A DNA stretch of 64,000 nt from Catalinimonas alkaloidigena. GTDB taxonomy: Bacteria > Bacteroidota > Bacteroidia > Cytophagales > Flexibacteraceae. Both the position numbers and the translations under genes were made by a program. This document shows positions 33,673 to 43,593 of the stretch, piece by piece. Every line of letters starts with the position of its first letter. Within the stretch, counting starts at the first letter, position 1. The DNA is taken from assembly GCF_900100765.1 (NCBI RefSeq), contig NZ_FNFO01000002.1, positions 806,001 through 870,000 on the forward strand, in the 5' to 3' direction. The notes under the pieces are model-generated. The model searched no databases. It had not been told where the DNA came from and saw only the letters and a program-made list of their open reading frames with translations.

Positions 33673-36078
33673 GTGGATACTGTAACCTTAACCGAAAACT
33701 TAACCCGTGAACAGGTACTCCGCGATTACCGGATTGCCTGCGAGAGCCGTGAAGTCAGCCTGTTGGGGCGCAAAGAGGTGTTTATGGGCAAGGCGAAGTT
33801 CGGCATTTTCGGGGACGGCAAGGAAGTAGCCCAGCTGGCGATGGCGCGCGTGTTTCGGAACGGCGACTTTCGGTCGGGCTACTATCGTGATCAGACGTTC
33901 ATGTCGGCCATTGGTGAACTGACTTGGCAGCAATACTTCGCCCAGCTCTACGCCCACGTTGACGAAGAGGCCGATCCCGCCTCGGCCGGGCGGCAGATGA
34001 ACAGCCACTTTGCCACGCACTTGTTGGAGCGCGATGGCTCCTGGCGCGAACTGGTCAAGCTGAAGAACGTCATCTCGGATCTTTCGCCGACGGCCGGGCA
34101 GATTCCTCGCCTCATTGGGTTGGCGTATGCCTCGAAGCTCTACCGGCAGAATCCGGACCTGAAGCAGTTTGCGCAATTCTCTGAGAACGGCAACGAAATC
34201 GCCTTCGGGACCATAGGCAACGCATCTACCTCCGAAGGAATTTTTCTGGAGGCGATCAACGCCGCGGGCGTGTTGCAGATTCCGCTTCTGATGTCGGTCT
34301 GGGACGATGGTTACGGCATTTCCGTTCCGAACGAATACCACACGACCAAAGGTAGCATTTCGGAAGCGCTGGCCGGTTTCCAGCGCACCGACGAAAAGCC
34401 CGGCTTCGAAATCTTCACCGTGCGGGGTTGGGATTACGAAGCGCTGTGTGAAGCATACCGGCAGGCCGCCAGCCTCTGCCGTCGCGAGCACGTGCCAGTG
34501 TTGTTGCACGTCATCGAAATGACCCAACCCCAGGGCCACTCCACGTCGGGCTCGCACGAGCGCTACAAGTCGAAAGAGCGACTGACGTGGGAAAAGAAAT
34601 TTGATTGCATCCTGAAGATGCGCGAGTGGATGCTGGACTCGGGTCTGGCCGAAGAAGACGAACTCGTGCAGATCGAAAAAGAATCGAAAGAAGTTGCCCG
34701 GCAAGCGCGCAACGCTGCCTGGAAGACGTATCTCGCCGATACCATGGGGCAACAGCAAACCGCATTGCGTTTGCTGGAAGTGGCAGCCCGCCACAGCCCG
34801 AACGCTGCGACACTGCGGAGCCTGCGGCAGGAACTGCAAAAGACCCTCAACCCCGTGCGGAGCGACGCCGTGCGCACCGTTCGGAAAGCCTTGCGCATCT
34901 TGCGTAACGAACCGCTGAACACCGGACGGCAGCAATTACTTTCCTGGTACAACGCCATCCGCAAAGATTACGACGAGCGCTACAGCTCACACCTGCACAG
35001 CGAATCGGCCGACTCGGCCCTGCGCGTCGCTACCGTGGCGCCCGCATACAGCGACGAAAGCCCTCTGGTCGACGGGCGTGAAGTGATTCAGGCCTGTTTC
35101 GATGCGGCCTTGGGGCGCGATCCTCGCATCTTCGCTTTCGGGGAAGATGTCGGGCAGATCGGCGACGTTAACCAGGGCATGGCCGGTCTTCAGGCCAAGT
35201 GGGGGGAATTGCGCGTCACCGATACCGGGATTCGCGAACCGACCATCATCGGGCAAGGCGTCGGAACGGCGTTGCGCGGGCTGCGTCCCATCGCGGAGAT
35301 CCAATACCTCGATTATACCTACTACGCCCTGCAAACGTTGAGCGACGACCTGGCGTCGTTGCACTACCGCACCAAAGGACGGCAAAAAGCGCCCGTCATC
35401 ATTCGTACGCGGGGGCACCGCCTGGAAGGCATCTGGCATTCGGGCTCGCCCATTGGCGCCTTGCTGCACAGCCTGCGGGGCATTTACCTGCTGGTACCCC
35501 GCAACATGACGCAGGCGGCCGGTTTTTACAACGTGCTGTTGCAGGCCGACGATCCGGCGCTGGTGATCGAATCGTTGAATGCGTATCGCCTGAAAGAACG
35601 ACTGCCCGACAACGTCGGCGAGTTTACCATTCCGCTGGGCGTACCCGAAGTGCTGCGCGCAGGCCAGGACCTGACGGTCGTCACCTACGGATCGATGTGC
35701 CGGATCGTGCTGGACGCTGCTGAGCAACTGGCCGAATACGGCATCGACTGTGAAGTGATTGACGTCCAAACCCTTTCGCCATTCGACATTCACCACTCGA
35801 TCGTGGAATCGGTAAAGAAAACCAACCGGGTAATCTTTGCCGACGAGGACGTGCCCGGCGGGGCATCGGCCTACATGATGCAGCAGGTGATAGAAGGGCA
35901 GGGTGCCTACCGCTACCTGGATTCCGAACCGCGCACGCTTTCGGCACGGGCACACCGCCCGGCTTACGGTTCCGACGGCGATTATTTTTCCAAGCCCAAT
36001 CTGGAAGATGTTTTCGAACTGGCCTACGCCCTGATGCACGAAGCCGATCCGCAACGGTTTCCGGCCTTGTTCGACTAA
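33673..36078 (+). CDS. Fused E1 alpha/beta subunit of a 2-oxoacid dehydrogenase
   Basis: About 801 residues, start taken as the GTG at 33673 (VDTVTLTENLTREQ); a GTG at 33577 would add a non-homologous stretch. The N-terminal ~420 residues resemble the TPP-binding alpha subunit (SLLGRKEVFMGKAKFGIFG, GNASTSEGIFLEAINAAGV, WDDGYGISVP). The C-terminal ~340 are the beta subunit (FGEDVGQIGDVNQG, GIREPTIIGQGVGTALRGLRP, DEDVPGGASAYMM). This single-chain E1 is usual in Bacteroidota and acts in branched-chain or pyruvate-type oxidative decarboxylation with E2/E3 encoded elsewhere. Cytoplasmic. A strong terminator follows. Confidence 0.88.
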   Translation: MDTVTLTENLTREQVLRDYRIACESREVSLLGRKEVFMGKAKFGIFGDGKEVAQLAMARVFRNGDFRSGYYRDQTFMSAIGELTWQQYFAQLYAHVDEEADPASAGRQMNSHFATHLLERDGSWRELVKLKNVISDLSPTAGQIPRLIGLAYASKLYRQNPDLKQFAQFSENGNEIAFGTIGNASTSEGIFLEAINAAGVLQIPLLMSVWDDGYGISVPNEYHTTKGSISEALAGFQRTDEKPGFEIFTVRGWDYEALCEAYRQAASLCRREHVPVLLHVIEMTQPQGHSTSGSHERYKSKERLTWEKKFDCILKMREWMLDSGLAEEDELVQIEKESKEVARQARNAAWKTYLADTMGQQQTALRLLEVAARHSPNAATLRSLRQELQKTLNPVRSDAVRTVRKALRILRNEPLNTGRQQLLSWYNAIRKDYDERYSSHLHSESADSALRVATVAPAYSDESPLVDGREVIQACFDAALGRDPRIFAFGEDVGQIGDVNQGMAGLQAKWGELRVTDTGIREPTIIGQGVGTALRGLRPIAEIQYLDYTYYALQTLSDDLASLHYRTKGRQKAPVIIRTRGHRLEGIWHSGSPIGALLHSLRGIYLLVPRNMTQAAGFYNVLLQADDPALVIESLNAYRLKERLPDNVGEFTIPLGVPEVLRAGQDLTVVTYGSMCRIVLDAAEQLAEYGIDCEVIDVQTLSPFDIHHSIVESVKKTNRVIFADEDVPGGASAYMMQQVIEGQGAYRYLDSEPRTLSARAHRPAYGSDGDYFSKPNLEDVFELAYALMHEADPQRFPALFD

Positions 36079-36084
36079 AAAGCG

Positions 36085-36116
36085 AAAGGCGACGTGCTGA
36101 ACTACGTCGCCTTTTT
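36085..36116. terminator. Bidirectional terminator
   Basis: AAAGGCGACGT (36085-36095) pairs with ACGTCGCCTTT (36104-36114), with T and A runs outside. It lies between the E1 gene and the convergent small secreted-protein gene. Confidence 0.88.
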
Positions 36117-36135
36117 AGTGCCGGCACATAACCGC

Positions 36136-36438
36136 TTACAGGTTGACAGGTTTCAACGAATTGTCGTAAGCAGGTTTCTCGTCCAGAATGTAATAGTCTA
36201 CACCGGCGTACGAAAACAAGAACAACGTTTCCGGCATCAGGTCCGTCGTACTTTGCGTTTCCTGCATCAGCTTACCCGACAGGTTATACACCTGCAGGGT
36301 ATGCACCGCGGCGGTCGTCGTTTCCGTTTTGTCTTTTTTCTTGTGCTTGCCGTTGTCGTCGGTGGCAGCGAACGTTTCTGATTTGGCGGCCGTAGCCAGA
36401 ACTAGCGTCAGGGCAAGAAGGGTTTTGAGCGTTTTCAT
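36136..36438 (-). CDS. Small secreted protein (100 aa)
   Basis: 100 residues from the ATG at 36438. A signal peptide (MKTLKTLLALTLVLATAAKS) is followed by a Lys/Thr-rich linker (NGKHKKKDKTETTT). The rest, VHTLQVYNLSGKLMQETQSTT with FLFSYAGVDYYIL, resembles a shortened T9SS-type beta sandwich (YNLSGKL is like the usual NxxGqlV strand). It might be a vestigial or stand-alone sorting-domain relative. The upstream region carries a perfect -24 sigma-54 box and a palindrome pair, so its expression may be signal-controlled. Function unknown. Confidence 0.65.
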   Translation of the reverse strand: MKTLKTLLALTLVLATAAKSETFAATDDNGKHKKKDKTETTTAAVHTLQVYNLSGKLMQETQSTTDLMPETLFLFSYAGVDYYILDEKPAYDNSLKPVNL

Positions 36439-36487
36439 GATTGAAAGAAAATTTAGTTTAGAAAAAATACTGGGTTGCTGTCTAATT

Positions 36488-36503
36488 TTCCAGAAACGTG
36501 CCA
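36488..36503 (-). promoter_or_regulatory. Sigma-54-like promoter of the small secreted protein
   Basis: On the minus strand TGGCAC (36503-36498) is a perfect -24 box. The -12 box after 5 bp reads TGGAA and only partly fits TTGCA. The ATG is 50 bp downstream. Confidence 0.4.
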
Positions 36504-36558
36504 ACTCTATAAAAACCTTATTTTTGGCTATTAGAGGCGTATTTTGCGAGAAGGCGAT

Positions 36559-36589
36559 GTTCGAAAACGAACACTCGGTTTCCGGAAAC
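36559..36589. promoter_or_regulatory. Palindrome pair, candidate upstream activating sequence
   Basis: GTTCGAAAACGAAC (36559-36572) and the perfect 12-bp palindrome GTTTCCGGAAAC (36578-36589) lie side by side, 56 bp upstream of the -24-like box. GAAACGAACA-type direct repeats overlap them with 21-bp spacing. Confidence 0.45.
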
Positions 36590-36693
36590 GAACAATCGAT
36601 TTTGTAAAAAAGCGCTCTGGCGGGCGGACCTGTTTCCGTTCCCCTCCGTATCGTTCGGCTCCATCCGCAATGGCGCAACCAGAGGCAGCACGA

Positions 36694-36703
36694 TAAATCT
36701 TTG
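36694..36703 (+). promoter_or_regulatory. -7-like box of the ECF sigma gene
   Basis: TAAATCTTTG contains AATCTTTG, close to TAnnTTTG, followed by GCGC. It is the best promoter candidate for the sigma-FecR-SusCD locus. Confidence 0.4.
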
Positions 36704-36836
36704 CGCGCGCAATAAGGGTAAAGCGATACCGACTCGTCATTACAATGAACAACCTGATCCGAACCACCCGTCTATGCGTGCGTCTTCCGCTCACCATGCT
36801 TCTGCATCCGTACCGACCGATTGGGAGCACGAGGGC

Positions 36837-37439
36837 ATGAGCGATCCGCTGGACAAAGAGTGGGCGCTGCGCGAAGCGTTTGCCACGGACCCGAGGCAGG
36901 GGTGCGAACTCCTGTTCCGGTGCTATTATACCGGCCTGTGCAGCCATGCCGTGCGGTTTGTCTACTCCCGGCAGGTGGCAGAAGATCTGGTCGGAGAGGT
37001 CTTCGCCACGCTTTGGCAAAAGCAGCTCTACCAGCAGATCAAAGGGAGTTACCGGGCGTACCTTTTTGCGGCGGTCCGCAACCGGGCGGTGACTTACCTG
37101 CGCTGGGAATTTGCCCGCGACCGCGCCTCGACCGATGCAAGTCAGCTAGAAGATCTGTTGCAACAGCCTTCGCCTGAGCAGATGATGCAATACGACGAAC
37201 TGTACGGCCGCATTCGCCAAACCGTGGAGGCGCTCAGTCCGCAGAGTCGGAAAGTCTTTCTGATGAGTCGGTTTGAAGGGAAGCCGAACAAAGAAATTGC
37301 GGAAGAATTGAGCCTTTCGATCAAAACCGTGGAAGCGCACATGACCAAAGCGTTGCACGCGCTCCGCAAGGCCCTGAAAGGGGAGTGGCTGTTGCTGGTA
37401 AGTGCGCTGGGGGCCACGTTCATGCACCTGTTTTTTTAA
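36837..37439 (+). CDS. ECF RNA polymerase sigma factor (SusCD-locus type)
   Basis: 200 residues from the ATG at 36837, which has GAGGGC just before it and opens straight into region 2; an ATG at 36774 would add 21 low-complexity residues. Region 2 is FRCYYTGLCSHAVRFVYSRQVAEDLVGEVFATLWQ. Region 4 is LSPQSRKVFLMSRFEGKPNKEIAEELSLSIKTVEAHMTKAL. It matches the Bacteroidota subgroup of ECF sigmas paired with FecR-like anti-sigma proteins. The next genes (FecR, SusC, SusD) are 45, 80 and 9 bp apart and probably form the controlled operon. Confidence 0.92.
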   Translation: MSDPLDKEWALREAFATDPRQGCELLFRCYYTGLCSHAVRFVYSRQVAEDLVGEVFATLWQKQLYQQIKGSYRAYLFAAVRNRAVTYLRWEFARDRASTDASQLEDLLQQPSPEQMMQYDELYGRIRQTVEALSPQSRKVFLMSRFEGKPNKEIAEELSLSIKTVEAHMTKALHALRKALKGEWLLLVSALGATFMHLFF

Positions 37440-37484
37440 AACCACCTCGCCTTTGTAACGACCCGTTTACTTCGATTTTCGATC

Positions 37485-38465
37485 ATGGAGCAGCAACTCT
37501 CTCAAACCATACTTCATACCTACTTTGCCGGGCAAGCAACGCCTCTGCAAAAGCAGATGATTTTGGAGTGGTTGCAGCACGCCGAAAATCAGGAGCTTTA
37601 TTACCAATGGCTGGAAGCGTGGGAAGCCGAGCACCCGCAATACATGGCCGACCCGGCTCCGGCGCTGGCGCAGTTTCAGGCCCTGTTGGACCGGCAGGCA
37701 ACTCCGGCGCAACCGACTCACGTAAAAGCTCCGGCCGTGCGTCGCGTACGGTTCCGCTGGTGGTGGCCGGCGGCCGCGGCAGTTGTCATCGGCATGGGTG
37801 TGGGCTTGTTCGGTCGGTCGCTCGGGTACCGGCATTACACGACGGCCTACGGCGAGGTGCGCGAGGTATTATTGGAAGACGGCAGTCGCGTGACGCTGAA
37901 TGCACACTCGTCTCTGTACGTTCCCCGTTGGTTCGGTGGGTGGGGGCGGACGGTGCGCCTGGAAGGCGAGGCCGAATTCGTTGTGCAGCCTACGGACGAT
38001 CACCAACGGTTTCTGGTCGAAACTTCGGAAGGGACGGAAGTCGAAGTGCTGGGAACAACGTTTGCGATCGCCAGTCGTCCGCGAGGCACCCGGGTCGTGC
38101 TGCTGGAAGGGAGCATACAACTCCAGACGTCGGCCCAAGCCCTTACGCTGGAGCCAGGCGACGTGGCCCGGATTGGGGAGGAGGGCACCATCCATCGCCA
38201 GCAAGTCGACTCTGTGACGCCCTATCTGGCCTGGAAAGATCATCGATTTGTGTTCGACGAAACCACGCTGCGCGAAGTGGCCGATCAGGTAAACGAGATT
38301 TTCGGGGTGAAGGTCGAGATTGCCGATCCCACGTTGGCCCGCCGGACCGTGACCGGAACCTATCAGGCCGAAAATGCCGATGATCTGCTGTTGGTACTGG
38401 CCGAACTGATGGACATCGAAGTAAGCCAGCAGGGTGACGACCGTCGCCTTTCTGCCCGGCAGTAA
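37485..38465 (+). CDS. FecR-family anti-sigma factor
   Basis: 326 residues. The N-terminal cytoplasmic part (1-85) would bind the sigma factor. One TM helix (WWWPAAAAVVIGMGVGLFG, about 86-105) is followed by the periplasmic FecR domain (GEVREVLLEDGSRVTLNAHS, FVVQPTDDHQRFLVETSEG, VEVLGTTFAI, LLEGSIQL). A C-terminal DUF4974-like/STN-type unit (LREVADQVNEIFGVKVEIAD..DDLLLVLAELMDIEV) should contact the signalling domain of the SusC-type receptor. It transmits ligand binding at the outer membrane to the sigma factor encoded just upstream. Confidence 0.93.
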   Translation: MEQQLSQTILHTYFAGQATPLQKQMILEWLQHAENQELYYQWLEAWEAEHPQYMADPAPALAQFQALLDRQATPAQPTHVKAPAVRRVRFRWWWPAAAAVVIGMGVGLFGRSLGYRHYTTAYGEVREVLLEDGSRVTLNAHSSLYVPRWFGGWGRTVRLEGEAEFVVQPTDDHQRFLVETSEGTEVEVLGTTFAIASRPRGTRVVLLEGSIQLQTSAQALTLEPGDVARIGEEGTIHRQQVDSVTPYLAWKDHRFVFDETTLREVADQVNEIFGVKVEIADPTLARRTVTGTYQAENADDLLLVLAELMDIEVSQQGDDRRLSARQ

Positions 38466-38545
38466 TCCCGCCAGAGGAAGCGAGGCCTTTGCCCGGATAT
38501 CCCCCTTTTCGAGTATATTGCTTTTGACGTATCCTGCAACAACCT

Positions 38546-41500
38546 ATGAGACGCTGCACCCACCACAACTTGCGGAGGCTCGCCCTGTTGGGTATGCTAT
38601 CCCTTTGTGCGTGTGGTCTTTTGGCTCAACCCGGCCCCGCTGATTCCTCTTTCGCTCCGGCACACGACGACGCGGCACCTCCCGGTGCCACCCTGCCTTT
38701 ACGAGAAGCATTACTGCGCCTACAGACGCATTTTGGCATTGACATTCTCTTCGAAGAGACGGCGCTCGACCGCCAGGAAGTGCCCCGGGACGCATTCGAT
38801 GCGAAGCAAAGCGTAGAACAGAACCTGACCACGTTGCTGCACGCCACCGGGCTTCAGTTCCGGAAAATAAAGCACAACACGTTTCTGATCAAAGAACTCC
38901 CGGCGGGCGATACGCTACTGGCGCCGCACCGGCCTCTGTTTGGCGCACCAGTGCCGAATGAGGACACGGCGGCGGATAAAGAACCAACGGCCCTATCCGA
39001 GACGTATGCGATCTCGGGGCGGGTGACCGACGTGCGCGGCATGCCGCTGCCGGGCGTAAACGTCTGGGAAAAAGGTACAACCAACGGAACGGTGACCAAT
39101 CGGGAAGGGCGATGTTCGCTGCCGGTGTCGGAAGGAGCCGTGCTGGTCTTCAGTGCGGTGGGGTTCAGGCCGCAGGAAGTGCGGGTGGCAAACCGCGCCA
39201 GCGTCGACATCGCACTGCGGGAGAATGTGCTGGCCCTGAATGAAGTGGTGGTGGTGGGCTACGGCGCGCAGCGCAAAGAAGACGTCACGGGGGTGGTTGA
39301 GACCGTTGAGGTGCAGTCGTTTAACCAGGGCGCGATTGTGACGCCCGATCAGCTCATCAGTGGTAAAGTGGCGGGTGTTCAGATCACGCAAAATTCAGGG
39401 GAGCCAGGCGGGCAGACCTCCGTCCGCATCCGGGGTGGCACCTCGATCAATGCCAGCAATGAGCCCCTGTACGTGATCGACGGCGTGCCGATCGACAATG
39501 CGCCCTTCAACCCGCGTGGTTTCACGGCCGGGCGTAACCCACTCAACGCACTGAATCCGGCCGATATCGAGTCGTTCACGGTGTTGAAAGATGCCTCCGC
39601 TACCGCCATTTACGGCTCGCGTGGGGCCAACGGCGTCATCCTCATCACGACCAAGAAAGGCCACGCCGGCGAAGACGTACGCGTTCACTACGACGGTTGG
39701 GTTTCGGCGGCCACCCTTGCCAGGGGGGCGTCGGTCCTGAATGCCGAACAGTTCAGCCACCTGATCCGGGAACAGGCTCCGGAACGCGCGCCTTTTATCG
39801 GTACCGCCGCAACGGACTGGAGTCGGGCGATCTACCAAACGGCCTGGGGGCAGAACCATGCGCTGAGCCTGACGGGTGGAGGCAAACACTCGGGCTACCG
39901 GGCTTCGGTCGGGTTTATGGACCAGAACGGTATTCTGAAAACCTCGCGGACCCAGCGCACCAGCGTTTCGCTCGGCCTGCGCGAAGATCTTCTCAACGAC
40001 CAACTGCGCCTGGATCTGCACCTGAAAGGTGCCTACGCTTACGACTGGTTCGCGCCGCTGACCGCCATTGGCCATGCGGCGCGATTCAATCCCACTCAAC
40101 CCGTTTACGACGCGGACAGTCCCTGGAGCGGTTTCTACGAAGAAGCTAACGACCTGGCACCGAAAAATCCGGTGGCCGAACTCGCCCTGACGCGCGACCA
40201 GGGGCAGCAATACCGGAGCATCGGCAACCTGCAGCTCGATTACCAACTGCCCTGGCTTACCGGCCTGAGTGCGAAACTGAACGTAGGCTACGACCTCCAG
40301 AACGGCGACCGAAAGCGGCTCCTGCCCACCACTTTGCGGTCGCAGTACACCACGCACGGCGAAATCAGAGTCGCCGACGTGACGCGCACCAACAAGGTGC
40401 TCGATACCTATCTGACGTATCGCCGCGCGTTCGAAGCGTTCCAAAGTACGGTCGAGATGACCGGTGGCTATTCGTACCAGGATTTTCGTAACGTCTATCC
40501 CGAGTACCTGGGCTTCGATTTTTCGTCGACCCTGCAAAACGAACTGGGCTTTGACAATCCGCGCTATGTGCGACAGACCGAGCACGTCACCACGGTGCTG
40601 GCGAATCGGCTGATTGCCTTTTTCGGACGCATGAACTACACCTGGAAAGACCGTTACCTGATGACGGTCACGGTGCGTCGCGACGGCTCTTCGCGCTTCG
40701 GGCGGAGCCACCGGTGGGGCACTTTTCCGTCGGCGGCGGTGGGCTGGCGTGTGAACAACGAGCCTTTTCTGGCGCAGGCAACGTGGCTGTCGACGTTGAA
40801 GCTGCGGTTAGGGTGGGGCGTTACGGGCAACCAGGACATTCCTGACTATCGGTTTTTGCCGACGTACATGCCGGGCGACGGACGTACGCAGGTGCAGTTC
40901 GGCGATGAGTTTGTCTCGACGCTGCGGCCCAACGGGTACGATCCTAACCTGAAGTGGGAAGCGACGCGTTCGGTCAATCTGGGGCTGGAATACGGTTTCT
41001 GGCAGAACCGCCTTTCCGGTGCGGTGGAACTCTACCACAAAAAAACGGACGATCTATTGTTCGAAGTGGCGGTGCCCGCCGGGGCTAACCTTTCCAATCT
41101 GATTCTCACCAACATTGGTACGGTCGAAAACCGTGGCCTTGAATTCAGCCTGAACAGCAAAGTGGTCGCCCGCCAGCGCGCGACCTGGGAGGTAGGACTG
41201 GTAGCAGCCTATAATCATAACCAAGTGCTGCGCCTGGCCGGCAGCGTCGATCCCGATTTTCAGGGGTATCCCACCGGCTTGATTTTCGGCGGAACGGGCA
41301 ATACCGTACAGATTTTACGCGAAGGAGAGCCCGTTAACGCCTTTTTTGTGTTCCGACACAAGCTGGATGCGAACGGAAATCCGCTGCCCGACGGCGTGGA
41401 TCATAACGGCGACGGTGTCCTCAACCCGGCGGATCTGTACCAGGACCTGAACGGCGATGGCCTGGTGAACGAACAGGACCGCGCGCCTTTTCACGCCCCG

Positions 41501-41965
41501 GCACCGCAGATGCTGTATGGCCTTACGTCCGGCGGAACGGTGGGCCCTTTCGACTGGAGTGTAACCCTGCGGGCGCAAACCGGCAATTACGTTTACAACA
41601 ATGGCGCCTCGTATGCCGCCCTGAGCCGCATCACGACCGAAATCACGCCGACCAACCTGCCGACTTCGTATGCCGCTACGCAGTTTCTGGTGCCACAGTA
41701 CTTTTCCGATCGCTTTGTCGAACGGGCGTCGTTTGTGCGTTTGGATAACCTGACGGTCGGTTGTAACCCGCTGTCGCGGTCCGAACTTGTGCAACTGCGC
41801 GTGTACGCTACCGCGCAAAATCTCTTTGTTCTGACGCCGTACAGCGGGCCGGACCCGGAGATCGGCAACATCAGTGGCAAAACCGAAGAAATGCGGTACG
41901 GTATCGACGATGCCCTGTATCCGCGGGCACGTACGTTTCTATTGGGCATTCACCTCAGCTTTTGA
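38546..41965 (+). CDS. SusC/RagA TonB-linked outer-membrane transporter with STN domain
   Basis: 1139 residues. After a signal peptide come an STN signalling domain (about 50-115, PLREALLRLQTHFGIDILFEE), a carboxypeptidase-D-like beta sandwich (about 152-225, ISGRVTDVRGMPLPGVNVWEKGT), the SusC motif NEVVVVGYG, a plug (VRIRGGTSINASNEPLYVIDGV) and a 22-strand-type barrel ending RTFLLGIHLSF. The STN domain shows it is a transducing receptor that signals to the FecR/sigma pair. With SusD it imports a glycan or other large ligand in a TonB-dependent way; nothing nearby reveals the substrate. Confidence 0.95.
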   Translation: MRRCTHHNLRRLALLGMLSLCACGLLAQPGPADSSFAPAHDDAAPPGATLPLREALLRLQTHFGIDILFEETALDRQEVPRDAFDAKQSVEQNLTTLLHATGLQFRKIKHNTFLIKELPAGDTLLAPHRPLFGAPVPNEDTAADKEPTALSETYAISGRVTDVRGMPLPGVNVWEKGTTNGTVTNREGRCSLPVSEGAVLVFSAVGFRPQEVRVANRASVDIALRENVLALNEVVVVGYGAQRKEDVTGVVETVEVQSFNQGAIVTPDQLISGKVAGVQITQNSGEPGGQTSVRIRGGTSINASNEPLYVIDGVPIDNAPFNPRGFTAGRNPLNALNPADIESFTVLKDASATAIYGSRGANGVILITTKKGHAGEDVRVHYDGWVSAATLARGASVLNAEQFSHLIREQAPERAPFIGTAATDWSRAIYQTAWGQNHALSLTGGGKHSGYRASVGFMDQNGILKTSRTQRTSVSLGLREDLLNDQLRLDLHLKGAYAYDWFAPLTAIGHAARFNPTQPVYDADSPWSGFYEEANDLAPKNPVAELALTRDQGQQYRSIGNLQLDYQLPWLTGLSAKLNVGYDLQNGDRKRLLPTTLRSQYTTHGEIRVADVTRTNKVLDTYLTYRRAFEAFQSTVEMTGGYSYQDFRNVYPEYLGFDFSSTLQNELGFDNPRYVRQTEHVTTVLANRLIAFFGRMNYTWKDRYLMTVTVRRDGSSRFGRSHRWGTFPSAAVGWRVNNEPFLAQATWLSTLKLRLGWGVTGNQDIPDYRFLPTYMPGDGRTQVQFGDEFVSTLRPNGYDPNLKWEATRSVNLGLEYGFWQNRLSGAVELYHKKTDDLLFEVAVPAGANLSNLILTNIGTVENRGLEFSLNSKVVARQRATWEVGLVAAYNHNQVLRLAGSVDPDFQGYPTGLIFGGTGNTVQILREGEPVNAFFVFRHKLDANGNPLPDGVDHNGDGVLNPADLYQDLNGDGLVNEQDRAPFHAPAPQMLYGLTSGGTVGPFDWSVTLRAQTGNYVYNNGASYAALSRITTEITPTNLPTSYAATQFLVPQYFSDRFVERASFVRLDNLTVGCNPLSRSELVQLRVYATAQNLFVLTPYSGPDPEIGNISGKTEEMRYGIDDALYPRARTFLLGIHLSF

Positions 41966-41974
41966 ACGGGTAGT

Positions 41975-43543
41975 ATGAAGCAGCTGAGCCACATCATCGC
42001 GGGAATTTGCATGCTGACGCTGGCGGCCTGTACCGACCTGGATCTGGAGCCGCAAAGCAGCCTGACCAGCGACAACGCTTTCGCTTCGCCCGATGCTTAC
42101 CAGGCGTTTCTGGCGCGGGTGTACGCGGGCCTTTCAGTGAGTGGACAACAGGGCCCCTCGGGCGATCCGGACATCAAAGGTATCGACGAAGGATTCTCCA
42201 ATTACCTACGGCAGTACTGGAAAGCGCAGGAGCTCACGACCGACGAGGCCGTGATCGGGTGGAGTGATGCCGGCTTGTCCGATTACCACGATCACGACTG
42301 GACGGCCGCCAACCAGTTTATCACGGCGCTCTACAACCGAGTCTTCTATCAGATCTCCATCAGCAACGAATTTTTGCAGGAAACGACGGACGAGAAATTG
42401 GACAGCCGTGCCGTTGGCGAGCCGCTGCGTACCCAGATCCGACGCTTCCGGGCCGAAGCTCGCTTTTTGCGGGCGCTCAGCTACTGGCACGCCCTTGATC
42501 TGTTTGGGCCCGTGCCGTTCTATACCGAAACGCATCCCCACGGCGAAGCGCCCGATCAGGCATCGCGGCAGGACGTCTTTGCGTTTGTGGAGCGGGAACT
42601 GCTGGCGATAGAAGCCGATCTGTACGCCCCCCGGCAAGGGCCGTACGGTCGGGCTGACCGGGCTGCGGCGTGGACGCTGCTGGCCAAGTTGTACCTGAAT
42701 GCGGAAGTCTACACCGGCCAGCCGCGGTATGGCGATTGTCGGGTCGTCTGCGAGCAAATTCTGGGCGCGGGTGTCTATGCACTGACGCCGGTGTACCTGC
42801 ACCTGTTCCGGGCCGACAACCACACGTCGCCGGAAATCATCTTTCCCATTACGTTTGACGGACTGCATACCCAGACGTTCGGCGGCATGACGTTCCTGAC
42901 GCATGCGGCGGTGGGGGGGCGCATGGACGCGGCCGACTACGGCATCGACGGTGGGTGGTGGGGCCTGCGGACGACCCGCGCCCTGGTGGAGCGTTTCCCG
43001 GGGGGAAGTGCAACGGCCGACGGACGGGCCACGTTCTATACCGACGGGCAGACGCTGGAGATCGACGCTTTGTCGGATTTTACGCAGGGATATGCCCTGC
43101 CCAAGTTCACGAACCGGACGGCCGCAGGCGCGGCGGGCTCGCATGCTACGTTCCCCGACACCGATTTTCCGTTTTTTCGATTGGCCGATGTCTACCTGAT
43201 GTATGCCGAGGCGGTAGTACGGGGCGGTGGGGGCGACCGGGTTCGGGCGCTTGCGTACGTTAACCAGCTTCGCGAACGGGCGTACGGCACAACCGAAGGG
43301 ACGCTGACCGAAGCGGATCTGACGCTGGCGTTTCTCCTGGACGAGCGGTCGCGGGAGTTGTACTGGGAAGGCCAACGCCGGACTGACCTGATTCGTTTCG
43401 GGCAGTTTACCACCCACGGGCGCTGGCCCTGGAAAGGGGGCGTGAAAGAAGGCAAGCCCACCGAAGCGTTCCGCGAATTATTCCCGCTGCCGGCCTCCGA
43501 ACTGCTGGCCAATCCTAAATTGATACAAAATCCTCATTACTAA
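41975..43543 (+). CDS. SusD/RagB-family ligand-binding lipoprotein
   Basis: 522 residues beginning 9 bp after the SusC stop. The lipoprotein signal ends at Cys19 (LTLAAC), followed by TDLDLEPQSSLTSDNAFASPDAYQAFLARVYAGL, the normal SusD start. The TPR-like helical core includes AEARFLRALSYWHALDLFGPVP, and the C-terminus has the typical ERSRELYWEGQRRTDLIRFG and PLPASELLANPKLIQNPHY. It is a surface lid protein on the SusC channel. A terminator ends the operon; no hydrolase or other enzyme is included in the locus. Confidence 0.95.
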   Translation: MKQLSHIIAGICMLTLAACTDLDLEPQSSLTSDNAFASPDAYQAFLARVYAGLSVSGQQGPSGDPDIKGIDEGFSNYLRQYWKAQELTTDEAVIGWSDAGLSDYHDHDWTAANQFITALYNRVFYQISISNEFLQETTDEKLDSRAVGEPLRTQIRRFRAEARFLRALSYWHALDLFGPVPFYTETHPHGEAPDQASRQDVFAFVERELLAIEADLYAPRQGPYGRADRAAAWTLLAKLYLNAEVYTGQPRYGDCRVVCEQILGAGVYALTPVYLHLFRADNHTSPEIIFPITFDGLHTQTFGGMTFLTHAAVGGRMDAADYGIDGGWWGLRTTRALVERFPGGSATADGRATFYTDGQTLEIDALSDFTQGYALPKFTNRTAAGAAGSHATFPDTDFPFFRLADVYLMYAEAVVRGGGGDRVRALAYVNQLRERAYGTTEGTLTEADLTLAFLLDERSRELYWEGQRRTDLIRFGQFTTHGRWPWKGGVKEGKPTEAFRELFPLPASELLANPKLIQNPHY

Positions 43544-43593
43544 CCTGCAACCGAAGTTCGCGTAACAACAGGATAAGATTTGGTGGTGTAAGT

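Noticed and set aside
39395-40711. Long frame opposite the SusC gene (similar ones opposite the MBL, helicase, E1, SusD and TonB-receptor genes)
   Set aside because: Low-complexity, Arg/His/Gln/Val-rich translations typical of antisense frames; the sense genes carry clear family motifs.
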